Source: Serratia sp. AKBS12
Lineage (GTDB): Bacteria > Pseudomonadota > Gammaproteobacteria > Enterobacterales > Enterobacteriaceae
Reading direction: 5' to 3'
DNA length: 64,000 bases
Assembly (NCBI RefSeq): GCF_024793895.1
Contig: NZ_JANUSB010000002.1
Location: 248,001 to 312,000 of the forward strand
Part shown: positions 40,374-49,086 of the stretch, one piece after another
How positions within the stretch are numbered: the stretch's first letter is position 1
Layout of the letters: each line of letters starts with the position of its first letter
Position numbers and translations under genes: made by a program
The notes under the pieces: model-generated
The model's input: the letters and a program-made list of their open reading frames with translations, nothing else
Databases searched by the model: none
What the model was told of the DNA's origin: nothing

Positions 40374-41177
40374 TTAGACAAAGCGGCAGCTGATACAACC
40401 CATCTGGCCATAATCCACGTGGAAGGTGTCGCCGCGCCGCGCCGCTACCGGCCGGGTAAACGATCCGCCGAGGATGATCTGCCCGGCCTCCAGTTCCACG
40501 TCATGCGGGAACAGTTTGTTCGCCAGCCAGGCAACGCCGTTGGCCGGGTGGTTGAGCACCGCAGCCGCAACCCCAGACTCCTCGATCACCCCGTTGCGAT
40601 ACAGCAGTGCCGATATCCAGCGTAGATCCAGGGCGTCCGGTCTGATCGGCCGCCCGCCCAGCACCACGCCGGCGTTGGCCGCGTTGTCGGAGATGGTGTC
40701 GAACACTTTGCGCGGTCGCTGGGTTTGCGGATCGACGTTATGGCTGCGTGCGTCAATGATCTCCAGCGCCGGGATGACATAGTCGGTGGCGTTGTAGACG
40801 TCGAACAGCGTGCAGTTCGGCCCGCGCAGCGGTTTGGCCAGCACGAACGCCAGCTCCACTTCGACGCGCGGCACGATAAAGCGATCAAGGGGGATGTCAC
40901 CGCCGTCGTTAAAGAACATATCGTCCAGCAACGCGCCGTAGTCCGGCTCGCTGATTTGCGAACTGACCTGCATGGCACGTGACGTCAGGCCAATCTTGTG
41001 CCCCTTCAACTGCCGCCCTTCGGCGATCTTCAGCGCTACCCATTGCCGTTGAATGGCATAGGCGTCCTCGAGCGTCATCTCTGGGTGATCCAGCGACAGT
41101 GCGCGGATCTGCTCCCGATTTTGTTCCGCCTGATGCAGGCGTTGTACGGCACGGCTCAAAACGTCTTTATCCAGCAT
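40374..41177 (-). CDS. hpaH: 2-oxo-hept-4-ene-1,7-dioate hydratase
   Basis: Hydrates the oxo-heptenedioate made by HpaG. 267 residues of the FAH-like hydratase fold: [24 protein letters not shown] near residue 60 (partly quoted), the metal site in [13 protein letters not shown] near 105, and [21 protein letters not shown] near 235. Fits between hpaF and hpaI in the standard order. Confidence 0.95.
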   Translation of the reverse strand: MLDKDVLSRAVQRLHQAEQNREQIRALSLDHPEMTLEDAYAIQRQWVALKIAEGRQLKGHKIGLTSRAMQVSSQISEPDYGALLDDMFFNDGGDIPLDRFIVPRVEVELAFVLAKPLRGPNCTLFDVYNATDYVIPALEIIDARSHNVDPQTQRPRKVFDTISDNAANAGVVLGGRPIRPDALDLRWISALLYRNGVIEESGVAAAVLNHPANGVAWLANKLFPHDVELEAGQIILGGSFTRPVAARRGDTFHVDYGQMGCISCRFV

Positions 41178-41191
41178 TTACGGCCCCTTGC

Positions 41192-41578
41192 TCACTCGTT
41201 ACGCAATAGCGCGTGTACGTTGTTCTGCTTGTAATTCAGCAGCGGATCCAGTTCTTCAATGGTGAACGACAGCGCCAGATAGCGGCTGGCCATCAGCGCG
41301 GCGAAATGCTGCCCGATCAGGTCGAACAGCATCTCGCCCACCTGTTGTCGGCTGTCCAGGCTGCGACCGTGGCCGATTTTCAACGTCATGTGTACAAAGG
41401 CGTAGTCATGCTGGCCGTCGGCCATCTGCCAGGTATCCAGCCAGATGGCGCGGCTGCGCACCCCGGCCAGCGGGAAAATACCGGTATCGGCCAATGCCTG
41501 GTTGACCTTGGCGAACAGCCCAGGTAAATCAGCCTCTGCGCGGATATTGTCAGTACATTCAGCGTAAAAATGTGGCAT
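41192..41578 (-). CDS. hpaF: 5-carboxymethyl-2-hydroxymuconate delta-isomerase
   Basis: 128-residue member of the tautomerase superfamily that isomerises the ring-cleavage acid. MPHFYAECT carries the catalytic Pro after the initiator Met. The rest (KVNQALADTGIFPLAGVRSRA and HMTLKIGHGRS) matches E. coli HpaF. The ATG at 41578 was chosen because processing must expose that proline; a frame four codons longer does not. Confidence 0.94.
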   Translation of the reverse strand: MPHFYAECTDNIRAEADLPGLFAKVNQALADTGIFPLAGVRSRAIWLDTWQMADGQHDYAFVHMTLKIGHGRSLDSRQQVGEMLFDLIGQHFAALMASRYLALSFTIEELDPLLNYKQNNVHALLRNE

Positions 41579-41586
41579 GCGGCACC

Positions 41587-42444
41587 TCAAGCGTCGGCGG
41601 GCAGAGGAAAAACGGCATTAACCTGCCCGGTGCCGGAACTGGCGAACAGCGGGGTGATAAACTCTACCTTGCCGTCATAGTTATCCCAGCCAAGCAGGCC
41701 CAACAGCATCACGGTGTCGTGCATATTGCCTTCGCCATAGCAGTAGTCGGCGTATTCGGGCAGCATTTCGCAAAACTCGCGAAAACGCCCTTCTTCCCAC
41801 AGTTTCACCACCCGTTGGTCCATTTGCCGATCGAACTGGCGGGTGTAGCTGTTCATCCCCTGTTCGGCACGTTGATCGTCGATAAAGCGATGCGACAGCG
41901 AGCCGCTGGCCAACACCGCTACGGTGCCGTCGTATTGTTCAATCGCGCTCCCGATCGCTTCGCCCAGACGGCGGCTGTCGGCAAAGTCGTGCACCGTACA
42001 GAAGGCGGAAATCGACACCACCTTGAAGTGCCGATCGGCGTTCATATAACGCATCGGCACCAGCGTGCCGTACTCCAGCTTGAGGCTCGGGATATCATGC
42101 GCCTTGGCGCGTACCCCGAGCTTGCAGGCCTCGTCGGCGATCAGCTGTCCGAGCTGCGGATTGCCGTCATATTCATAGCTCATGTCGCGAATGAAGTGCG
42201 GCAGTTCGTTGCTGGTGTAAACGCCCTGAAAATGCGCGCTGCAATTGATGTGATAGGCGCTGTTCACCAGCCAGTGCGTATCGAACACGATAATGGTATC
42301 AACGCCCATTTCACGGCAGCGGGCGCTGATTTCCCGATGGCCGTCGATCGCCGCCTGGCGGCAACCGTGATTTTTGCCCGGCAGTTCGGACAGGTACATT
42401 GATGGGACGTGTGTAATCTTTGCTGCCAACGCTAACTTACCCAT
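41587..42444 (-). CDS. hpaD: 3,4-dihydroxyphenylacetate 2,3-dioxygenase
   Basis: Type III (LigB-fold) extradiol dioxygenase that opens homoprotocatechuate at the 2,3-bond, using Fe(II). 285 residues: ITHVPSMYLSELPGKNHGC at the start with one iron His, DTIIVFDTHWL with another, and MLPEYADYCYGEGNMHDTVM near residue 235. ATG at 42444 with GGAGGAGG. The ring-cleavage product goes to HpaE. Confidence 0.95.
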   Translation of the reverse strand: MGKLALAAKITHVPSMYLSELPGKNHGCRQAAIDGHREISARCREMGVDTIIVFDTHWLVNSAYHINCSAHFQGVYTSNELPHFIRDMSYEYDGNPQLGQLIADEACKLGVRAKAHDIPSLKLEYGTLVPMRYMNADRHFKVVSISAFCTVHDFADSRRLGEAIGSAIEQYDGTVAVLASGSLSHRFIDDQRAEQGMNSYTRQFDRQMDQRVVKLWEEGRFREFCEMLPEYADYCYGEGNMHDTVMLLGLLGWDNYDGKVEFITPLFASSGTGQVNAVFPLPADA

Positions 42445-42535
42445 AGGTCCTCCTCCCCCGCATCCTTCGCATCGCCGCCTGTCCGCAATCCGACAACCCC
42501 GGGGTGTATTTTGTTTTTAATATAAAAACAACCGG

Positions 42536-43990
42536 TTATACGCCCCAGCGCGGGATCGGGTGATCCCCCATGGAAATACAGACGTTCTTCATTTCGGCAA
42601 ATACCTCGAAGCTGTACTCGCCCCCTTCACGCCCGGTGCCAGAGGCTTTCACCCCGCCAAACGGCTGGCGCAGATCGCGCACGTTCTGGGTATTGACGAA
42701 TACCATGCCGGCTTCGATGCTGCGCGCCAGACGCATCACCTTGCTCACGTCCTGGGTCCAGATATAGGACGCCAGACCGTACTCTACGTCGTTGGCCATG
42801 CGCAGCCCGTCCTCTTCGCTCTTGAACGGCAGCAGGCAGGCCACCGGGCCGAAGATCTCCTCCTGCGCCACGCGCATGCGGTTATCGACGTCTGCCAGCA
42901 CCGTCGGCCGCAGGAAGTTGCCGTGCTCCAGCCCCTGCGGTTTTTCCGGGCCGCCAGCCAGCAGGGTGGCACCCTCTTCCATTCCCAGCCGGATATAGCC
43001 GGAGACCTTTTCCCAATGCTGCTGACTGATCAATGCGCCCACCTGAGTGTGCGGATCGGTCGGATCGCCAACCCGCAGGCGATTGGCGCGCTCGGCGAAA
43101 CGCTCGACGAACTGCGGATAAATACTCTGCTGAATGAAAATGCGCGACCCGGCGGTGCAGCGTTCGCCATTGATCGAGAAAATGGTGAACAGCGCGGCGT
43201 CCAACGCGCGCTCAATGTCGGCATCCTCGAACACCAGTACCGGCGACTTGCCGCCCAGCTCCATCGAATACTTTTTCAGGCCGGCATTTTGCATGATGCG
43301 GCGACCGGTAGCGGTGCCGCCGGTAAAGGACACCGCACGCACGTCGGCGTGGCGCACCAGCGCGTCGCCGGCGCTGGCGCCGTAGCCCTGCACCACGTTC
43401 AACACCCCGGCCGGAATGCCGGCTTCCAGCGCCAGTTCACCCAGCCGATCGGCGCTCAGCGGCGACAGTTCGGACATTTTCAGCACCGCGGTATTGCCCA
43501 GCGCCAGGCACGGCGCCGTTTTCCAGGTGGCGGTCATAAAGGGGACGTTCCACGGCGACACCAGCGCACAGACGCCGACCGGCTGCACCAGCGTATAGTT
43601 GAGCATCTTGTCGTCCACCGGGTAGGTGCGACCATTCATCTGCTGACAAATTTCGGCAAAGAATTCAAAGTTGTGCGAAGCGCGCGGGATCAGCACATTC
43701 CTGGTCTGATGGATCGGCAAACCGGTGTCGGCAGTTTCCATTTCGGCAATCTGCGGCACGTTCTGGTCAATCAGCTCGCCCAGACGCCGCATCAGGCGCG
43801 CACGTTCCTTCATCGGCGTGTTGGCCCATTTCGGAAACGCCTGTTTGGCGGCGGCCACCGCCAGTTCGATTTCCGCCTGTCCACCGGAAGCGACCTCCGC
43901 CAGCACCTCGCCGTTGGCCGGATTGCTGGTGGTGAAGTATTCTTTGCTGGCAACGTTCTTGCCGTTAATCCAATGGTTGATGGTTTTCAT
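42536..43990 (-). CDS. hpaE: 5-carboxymethyl-2-hydroxymuconate semialdehyde dehydrogenase
   Basis: 484-residue NAD-dependent aldehyde dehydrogenase. PWNVPFMTATWKTAPCLALG near residue 145, the catalytic Glu in MELGGKSPVLVFEDAD near 250, the catalytic Cys in NGERCTAGSR near 285, and EEIFGPVACLLPF near 385. The ATG at 43990 overlaps the hpaG2 stop as ATGA. A 91-base gap separates it from hpaD. Confidence 0.95.
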   Translation of the reverse strand: MKTINHWINGKNVASKEYFTTSNPANGEVLAEVASGGQAEIELAVAAAKQAFPKWANTPMKERARLMRRLGELIDQNVPQIAEMETADTGLPIHQTRNVLIPRASHNFEFFAEICQQMNGRTYPVDDKMLNYTLVQPVGVCALVSPWNVPFMTATWKTAPCLALGNTAVLKMSELSPLSADRLGELALEAGIPAGVLNVVQGYGASAGDALVRHADVRAVSFTGGTATGRRIMQNAGLKKYSMELGGKSPVLVFEDADIERALDAALFTIFSINGERCTAGSRIFIQQSIYPQFVERFAERANRLRVGDPTDPHTQVGALISQQHWEKVSGYIRLGMEEGATLLAGGPEKPQGLEHGNFLRPTVLADVDNRMRVAQEEIFGPVACLLPFKSEEDGLRMANDVEYGLASYIWTQDVSKVMRLARSIEAGMVFVNTQNVRDLRQPFGGVKASGTGREGGEYSFEVFAEMKNVCISMGDHPIPRWGV

Positions 43991-44751
43991 CCCAGGCTCT
44001 CCTGATAATTTCTTTCACTGATGATGTGGTTGACCAAACGACCAATGCCTTCGATCTCCACCACCACTTCATCCCCCGGCTGCACGTCGGCCAGCCCCTT
44101 CGGCGTCCCGGTGGCGATCATGTCGCCCGGTTGCAGCGTCATAAACGCGCTCAGATAGCTGACAAGGAAAGGAATGTCGAAAATCATGTCGGCGGTGGTA
44201 CCGCGCTGGCGCAGCTCGCCGTTGATATAAGTGCTGAGTGATAAATTGTGCGGATCGTCAATATCGTCACGATCGACGATATACGGGCCAATCGGCGTCA
44301 ACCCGTCGCGACTTTTCACCCGCAGATTCGGACGGTAGTAATTTTCCAGATAGTCGCGAATGGCGTAGTCATTGCACAGGGTGTAGCCGGCAACATACTC
44401 CATCGCCCGTTCACGACTGACGTTGCGCGCAGTTTTGCCGACAACCGCCACCAGCTCGGCTTCATAATGCATGTATTCCACCCCGGCCGGGCGCACCGAC
44501 ACCTGACGGTGGCCGATCAGCGTGTTCGGTGCCTTGAGGAACACCAGCGGCTCTTCCGGTGCCTTGAACTCCAGTTCGCTGGCGTGATCGGCGTAGTTCA
44601 GACCCAGCGCGAACACCGTACCCTGCGATGGCGGCAGCCATTCGACCTCGGTCTCTTCAAGGATCTGGCCGTTCGGCAGCGTTACGCGCAGCTGCGGGTC
44701 AACGGTTACGTTCAGCGTCTGGCCATGGTGGCGAATACGGGCGTGTCTCAT
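43987..44751 (-). CDS. hpaG2: 4-hydroxyphenylacetate degradation isomerase/decarboxylase, C-terminal-type subunit
   Basis: 254-residue FAH-fold protein equal to the second half of fused E. coli HpaG/HpcE: FALGLNYADHASELEFKAPEE, YMHYEAELVAVVGKTARNV with metal ligands, and GDMIATGTPKGLADVQPGDEV near residue 215. It decarboxylates 5-oxo-pent-3-ene-1,2,5-tricarboxylate and isomerises the product. Here it is a gene of its own, coupled to hpaG1 by an ATGA overlap. Confidence 0.93.
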   Translation of the reverse strand: MRHARIRHHGQTLNVTVDPQLRVTLPNGQILEETEVEWLPPSQGTVFALGLNYADHASELEFKAPEEPLVFLKAPNTLIGHRQVSVRPAGVEYMHYEAELVAVVGKTARNVSRERAMEYVAGYTLCNDYAIRDYLENYYRPNLRVKSRDGLTPIGPYIVDRDDIDDPHNLSLSTYINGELRQRGTTADMIFDIPFLVSYLSAFMTLQPGDMIATGTPKGLADVQPGDEVVVEIEGIGRLVNHIISERNYQESLG

Positions 44752-45380
44752 GGTTGGCTTCCTCCTTGCACCACACGGTTAGTCAGCGGCGGCAGCCCGG
44801 CGGCGCGCAGCGTTAGCTGGTCACCCGGCCTGATTTCAACCCGCCGCTGCGGCGTGCCGAGCAGCAGCGCATCGCCAGGCTGCAAGGTGATGAATTCGCT
44901 GATGGCGGCGAGCAGCTCGGCAGGCGAACGCAGCAAATCGGCGCTAGACCAGCGGTCCTGTTCCACGCCGTTGATTTCGGTGACAATCTGCACATCATCA
45001 AGCGCCGCCAGCGGGCCGATATCCCCCAGCGGACAAAAGCCGTCGCGACATTTGGCTTTGATCGCCGGACGATAGAAGCTGTCTTCCGCCAGGCTGACGT
45101 CATTGGCCAGCGCATAGCCGGCAATGTAATCAGCCGCCTGTTGTACCGGCACCTTACGCGCCACGTCACCGATCACCATCGCCAACGTAGCGCCGCTGTA
45201 AACGGCTTCACCCTGCGGCAACGGGATGACGCCGCCATTGGCGAGGAAGGTGTTGCGCGGTTTGATAAACCACACCGGCGTTTTCGGCGGGGTTTTATAC
45301 GGCGGTTCGCGAAACGCCTGATGCCAGGCGTCGAGCTGGCTGCGGTGATTGAGCGCAACCGCAAAAACGGTTCCTTTCAT
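44748..45380 (-). CDS. hpaG1: 4-hydroxyphenylacetate degradation isomerase/decarboxylase, N-terminal-type subunit
   Basis: 210-residue protein equal to the first half of HpaG/HpcE: MKGTVFAVALNHRSQLDAW, PPKTPVWFIKPRNTFLA, IAGYALANDVSLAEDSFYRP and GDALLLGTPQRRVEIRPGDQ. The ATG at 45380 has AAGGAGT upstream. First gene of the meta-cleavage operon, divergent from hpaR, with likely HpaR sites between them. Confidence 0.93.
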   Translation of the reverse strand: MKGTVFAVALNHRSQLDAWHQAFREPPYKTPPKTPVWFIKPRNTFLANGGVIPLPQGEAVYSGATLAMVIGDVARKVPVQQAADYIAGYALANDVSLAEDSFYRPAIKAKCRDGFCPLGDIGPLAALDDVQIVTEINGVEQDRWSSADLLRSPAELLAAISEFITLQPGDALLLGTPQRRVEIRPGDQLTLRAAGLPPLTNRVVQGGSQP

Positions 45381-45414
45381 GCAGACTCCTTGGGGGTCGG
45401 TCGTGACAACGGCC

Positions 45415-45631
45415 ATTCATTAATATATTAACGAATACTTTTATCCGCTGTTCAGGGTTTGTGCAATGCGGGAAATTTAATTTGTGATCGTGATAACAAA
45501 AAATTTACATATTTGAAATATTCATAATATTAATCAGCGAATTGCGGTTAACTTGCATTTTTTTTCACCGAAAATTGTTTTTTTGCTTCCTTCGTTACAA
45601 TAAACCTGGCTACTATTAAGTTATTAACGAA
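45415..45631. promoter_or_regulatory. Candidate HpaR operators in the hpaG1-hpaR gap
   Basis: The 297-base gap is very A+T-rich. A 22-base near-palindrome at 45415-45436 (20 of 22 positions symmetric, centre TAATATATTA) lies 35 bases upstream of hpaG1. The ten-base word TATTAACGAA, part of it, recurs exactly at 45622-45631, 47 bases upstream of hpaR. MarR proteins bind such A+T-rich palindromes; E. coli W HpaR is known to act at two sites in this gap. Confidence 0.65.
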
Positions 45632-45677
45632 CGGCCGCGGTCCGCGGGCGCAACACTTTTAACAGCAGGCCATCGCT

Positions 45678-46133
45678 ATGCATGAATCCTTGACCATCGC
45701 CCTGTTGCAGGCGCGTGAAACTGCCATGGGTTTTTTCCGCCCGATATTGAAACGCCATAACCTTACCGAACAGCAATGGCGCATCATCCGCGTGCTGGCG
45801 GACCAGCGGTCGATCGAATTTCACGAATTGGCGGCGCAAACCTGCATTCTGCGCCCCAGCCTGACCGGCATTCTGTCGCGCATGGAACGCGACGGGCTGA
45901 TATTCCGCCTAAAGCCGGTCAACGATCAGCGCAAGCTGTACGTTTCGCTGACTCAGCAGGGCCAGGCGCTGTATGACGTGGCGCGCTCGCAGGTGGAACA
46001 GGGTTACAACGAGATAGAAGCGGCGTTTTCGCCAGAAAAGATGCAGCAGTTGATGGCGTTGCTCGACGAGCTGATCACCCTCGGTGACAGCCTGCCGAAC
46101 AACGTTATCGCCCACCCCGGCAAGCAGCAGTAA
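45678..46133 (+). CDS. hpaR: MarR-family repressor of the homoprotocatechuate operon
   Basis: 151-residue winged-helix regulator: ALLQARETAMGFFRPILKRHNLT, QQWRIIRVLADQRSIEFHEL, the recognition segment RPSLTGILSRMERDGLI near residue 65, and the wing NDQRKLYVSLTQQG. Close to E. coli HpaR, which represses hpaG onward and is relieved by 4-hydroxyphenylacetate and its dihydroxy derivative. Convergent with the SDR gene at 46135, ending two bases from it. Confidence 0.94.
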   Translation: MHESLTIALLQARETAMGFFRPILKRHNLTEQQWRIIRVLADQRSIEFHELAAQTCILRPSLTGILSRMERDGLIFRLKPVNDQRKLYVSLTQQGQALYDVARSQVEQGYNEIEAAFSPEKMQQLMALLDELITLGDSLPNNVIAHPGKQQ

Positions 46134-46134
46134 G

Positions 46135-46917
46135 TCAGGTAGGCAGAACCGTTTCAGGCAGCAACGCACCACCGTCCACCACCAGCGTCTGCCCGGTGAT
46201 ATAACCCGCCGCGCTCGAGGCGAGAAATACCATCGCGGCGGCAATATCCTCCGGTTCGCCCAACCGACCGAGTGGCACCGCCGTGCCAATCGTCCGTGTC
46301 AGCGCCTCGCCGCCCAGATTGGCCATCGCCGGTGTACGGATCATCCCCGGTTCAACGCCGTTGACGGTGATGCCGTACGGTGCCAGCTCCAGCGCCGCGG
46401 CGCGGATAAACCCGTTCACCCCAGCCTTGGAGGCCGCGTAATGCGCCAACCCCGGGTAGGCCACTTTCGGTCCGGTCACCGATGACGTCACCAACAGCCG
46501 CCCGCCGCCCTGCCGGCGCATCCACGGTAACGCGGCCTGTGCCAGAAAGAACGGCGCCATCAGGTTGACGCTGAGGGTTCGTTGCAGCAGTTCGGCATCA
46601 ATGTGCGCAAACGGCGTCAGCGGGAAGTAAGCCGCATTGTGGATCACCACATCCAGCCGCGCGTGTCGCTGCGTCACCCGAGCCACCAGTGCGGCGATTT
46701 GCGCCGGTTGCGCGACATCACACGCCTCTGCCTGCACCTGCCAACCCAGCTCGACCAGTTCGGCGGCCGCCTGCTGCGCTTTGCCCGCCTGCCTATCCGC
46801 CAGCACCACCGTTGCCCCCAGCTGCGCAAAGGCGCGCACAATCGCCAGCCCGATGCCTTGCGCCCCACCGGTCACCAGCACCAACCGGTGCTGGAAGGCG
46901 TTTGCGGCAAACGTCAT
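46135..46917 (-). CDS. SDR family oxidoreductase (paired with a MoaF-family gene)
   Basis: 260-residue classical short-chain dehydrogenase: TGGAQGIGLAIVRAF at residues 16-30, HNAAYFPLTPF near 93, TSSVTGPKVAYPG with the catalytic Ser near 143, and YAASKAG with the Tyr-Lys pair near 160. The start overlaps the MoaF stop as ATGA. In Klebsiella aerogenes, an SDR gene (moaE) and moaF form a tyramine-responsive operon, so this may be its counterpart. Substrate unknown; a hydroxylated amine or its alcohol fits the context. Confidence 0.85.
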   Translation of the reverse strand: MTFAANAFQHRLVLVTGGAQGIGLAIVRAFAQLGATVVLADRQAGKAQQAAAELVELGWQVQAEACDVAQPAQIAALVARVTQRHARLDVVIHNAAYFPLTPFAHIDAELLQRTLSVNLMAPFFLAQAALPWMRRQGGGRLLVTSSVTGPKVAYPGLAHYAASKAGVNGFIRAAALELAPYGITVNGVEPGMIRTPAMANLGGEALTRTIGTAVPLGRLGEPEDIAAAMVFLASSAAGYITGQTLVVDGGALLPETVLPT

Positions 46918-47714
46918 GCAGCCCCCCGCGGGTGCCGCGTCACATTGAGCACCTGCGCGTGTGCGCCAACCGCAAAGTTGCTCAACGCAGCGAAGTCACT
47001 GCCCTGATAGCCAAGGATCTTGCCGTCGGTACGCATCCCTTGCAGATCGATCATTACCACGCCGAGCGTGGGCACGATTTTTTCGCGCCAGACGAACAGG
47101 TAGAGTTTTTCAGCCACTTTGACATAGTGGCAGCGATCAACGTCTGCCAGCCCCTGCTCGACGCCGTCCAGGCACTGCCAGGCATAAAAATTGTCATTTA
47201 GGTAGATATGCTCGTAACGCTCGGTAGGACTGTAGGTATACATATTGCGCAGCCCAATCAGCTCATCGGTAAACTGCGGCAACGGTGCATCGCGGTTATC
47301 CAGCCGGCCAAAACGAAACATTGCCTGCACCGCCGTCAGTGGCAATCCTTGTTCCACCCGGCTAAAGGCGTCCAGACGGACTTGCCGTTGGTCCGGCAAT
47401 GCGCCGTACAGCGCGGTGAAATTGCCCTGATGCCGATCGCATACCATGCTAATGCTGGCGTTGGCGCGCTGAGGGTCAAGAAAATCGATAAACAGTATGC
47501 CGTCGCGAATGCTGGTGGCGCGATAAGCCACGCGCTGCCCGTGCCACTCCAGCGTCTGGCTGTCGACAAACCGCAACGTCGCCAGCTCGCCGTCGGCAAA
47601 ATGCAGGGCCAGTTGCCGACCCGCCAAATCCGCCAAGGGTGCCAACGTGTGGCTGTGCGGCGCGAAACCGTCCGCCAGCGCGCCGACCTGAATAAATACC
47701 GCTTCTGAATCCAT
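46914..47714 (-). CDS. moaF: MoaF family protein
   Basis: 266 residues made of two related beta-rich halves: the N-terminal one has LALHFADGELATLRF and GILFIDFLD, and the C-terminal one has NMYTYSPTERYEHIYLNDNFY and LYLFVWREKIVPTLGVVMID. These are MoaF N- and C-terminal domain features of a lipocalin-like fold. Despite the older name, molybdenum-cofactor synthesis is unlikely. In K. aerogenes moaF belongs to the monoamine regulon; its biochemical role is not known to me. It lies between two SDR genes. Confidence 0.8.
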   Translation of the reverse strand: MDSEAVFIQVGALADGFAPHSHTLAPLADLAGRQLALHFADGELATLRFVDSQTLEWHGQRVAYRATSIRDGILFIDFLDPQRANASISMVCDRHQGNFTALYGALPDQRQVRLDAFSRVEQGLPLTAVQAMFRFGRLDNRDAPLPQFTDELIGLRNMYTYSPTERYEHIYLNDNFYAWQCLDGVEQGLADVDRCHYVKVAEKLYLFVWREKIVPTLGVVMIDLQGMRTDGKILGYQGSDFAALSNFAVGAHAQVLNVTRHPRGAA

Positions 47715-47723
47715 GATTGCTCC

Positions 47724-48506
47724 TTAAAGAGAAGTAAAAGCCAGGGTGGGAACGTCTACAATGCTTGAGCCACCATCAGCCACCAGCGTCGCGCCGGTGA
47801 TCGCCGACGCCTCCGCAGAACAGAGAAAGCGGCAGATACGGGCGATTTCTTCCGCGCTGGCCGGACGGCGCAGCGGCACGTCGCGACACACCCGCTGATA
47901 TGCCTGTTCCAGCGTCAACTGGTGCGCCGCCATCAACGGTTGCATTTCTTCATCGGCCATCGGTGTCGTCACCCAGCCGGGGCATAGCGCATTGGCTCGC
48001 ACGCCAAGCGGGCCGTAGTCGCGGGCAATCGAGCGCATCAGTCCAATCAGTGCATGCTTGGCCGTCACGTAACCGCATACCGCCGGCCCGGCGGCCAGCG
48101 AGGCGATCGACGCCACCAGCAGCAGGTTGCCGCCGGTTTTCACCAGTTCCGGCAAACAGGCGCGCGCGCTGGCGAAGGCGCTGTTGAGATTGCTGTCCAG
48201 CGCTTGCCGCCACTGGGCATCGCTGACCTCGGTAATTTGCCCCAGCCCCATGCCGCCGGCGCAGCCCAGCAAACAGTCGATACGGCCCGCTGCGTGCAGG
48301 ATCTGCGGCAACAGTTCATCGCGCCAGCACTCGCCGCTGGCAGCGTCGCCAACCAGCGCCAACGCGCCAATGTCGTCGGCCAGCGCGGCAAGCGGTGCGC
48401 GGCGGCGGCCGATAACCACCACCCGGTCGCCCTGGGCCGCCAATAGTCGTGCGCAGGCAGCGCCGATGCCGCTGCCGCCGCCGGTGATCACCACCACTCT
48501 ATTCAT
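47724..48506 (-). CDS. SDR family oxidoreductase
   Basis: 260-residue short-chain dehydrogenase, distinct from the one at 46135: [16 protein letters not shown] at residues 8-23, GCAGGMGLGQ near 83 in place of the usual NNAG, VASIASLAAGPAV with the catalytic Ser and YVTAKHALIGLMRS with the Tyr-Lys pair near 148. The GCAG variant is unusual. Its start overlaps the end of the 48499 gene by 8 bases, so it is in the same transcript as the permease. Confidence 0.85.
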   Translation of the reverse strand: MNRVVVITGGGSGIGAACARLLAAQGDRVVVIGRRRAPLAALADDIGALALVGDAASGECWRDELLPQILHAAGRIDCLLGCAGGMGLGQITEVSDAQWRQALDSNLNSAFASARACLPELVKTGGNLLLVASIASLAAGPAVCGYVTAKHALIGLMRSIARDYGPLGVRANALCPGWVTTPMADEEMQPLMAAHQLTLEQAYQRVCRDVPLRRPASAEEIARICRFLCSAEASAITGATLVADGGSSIVDVPTLAFTSL

Positions 48507-49086
48507 CCAATTTCTCCATTAACTGACTGAACATCAGGCAAACGCTCAGCAACAGGCGACGCTGCTCAGGCAATAGGCGCAGATATCGCCGCCCGGCGGG
48601 TAGCCGGCTCACCACCTCGGAGGCGGCGAAATGCTCCAGTTCCAGCTGCCAGTGGCCATCGCGCAGCGTCAAGGCCGCGTGGCGGAAATCCAGCTGCGCC
48701 AGCGCCTCGCCAATCTGCGGATAACGTTGCAGTGCCGCCAGCAGCCGTTGCCCACCGCTGCCGGCGTGAACCAGGCGATAACGCACCGCCCCGCGCCGCA
48801 ACCAACCGCCGACGCCGATGGTCAGCGTCAGCGCATCCGTTAACGCCGTACCGCCATTGAGGCTGAACCGGTGGCTGACGATATGCGCCAGAAACAGCGA
48901 CTGCGGCCGTTCGCGCACCGTAATCACCGGCCCCTGCGGCAGCCTCAGCGTCAACGCGCCGATGGCGTGGCGTTCGCAGGCATAAGGGCGTAAATCGCGC
49001 TGTAACCGATCGAGCGCCTCTCCCGGCCGATAACCGGCGGGATTACGCCGCCAGAAGCGATCAAGTGAGGGAAGTAAGGCGATCAA
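48499..49086 (-). CDS. Uncharacterised protein (possibly DUF3156), permease-associated
   Basis: About 195 residues, soluble, rich in Arg and Leu, with no motif I can assign to a function. It may belong to the DUF3156 group found beside amino-acid permeases; this is recollection, not a search. The start is best placed at a TTG at 49086: an ideal AGGAGG lies six bases upstream, whereas an ATG at 49116 has none. It overlaps the permease end by 26 bases and the next SDR by 8, so its translation is tightly tied to theirs. Confidence 0.6.
   Translation of the reverse strand: MIALLPSLDRFWRRNPAGYRPGEALDRLQRDLRPYACERHAIGALTLRLPQGPVITVRERPQSLFLAHIVSHRFSLNGGTALTDALTLTIGVGGWLRRGAVRYRLVHAGSGGQRLLAALQRYPQIGEALAQLDFRHAALTLRDGHWQLELEHFAASEVVSRLPAGRRYLRLLPEQRRLLLSVCLMFSQLMEKLDE

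Noticed and set aside
43987-45380. Two FAH-like genes as a recent tandem duplication
   Set aside because: They correspond to the distinct N- and C-terminal halves of HpaG/HpcE and are not close copies of each other.
34961-46133. Novel aromatic degradation cluster
   Set aside because: Every gene matches the well-described 4-hydroxyphenylacetate pathway; only the hpaG split departs from E. coli.
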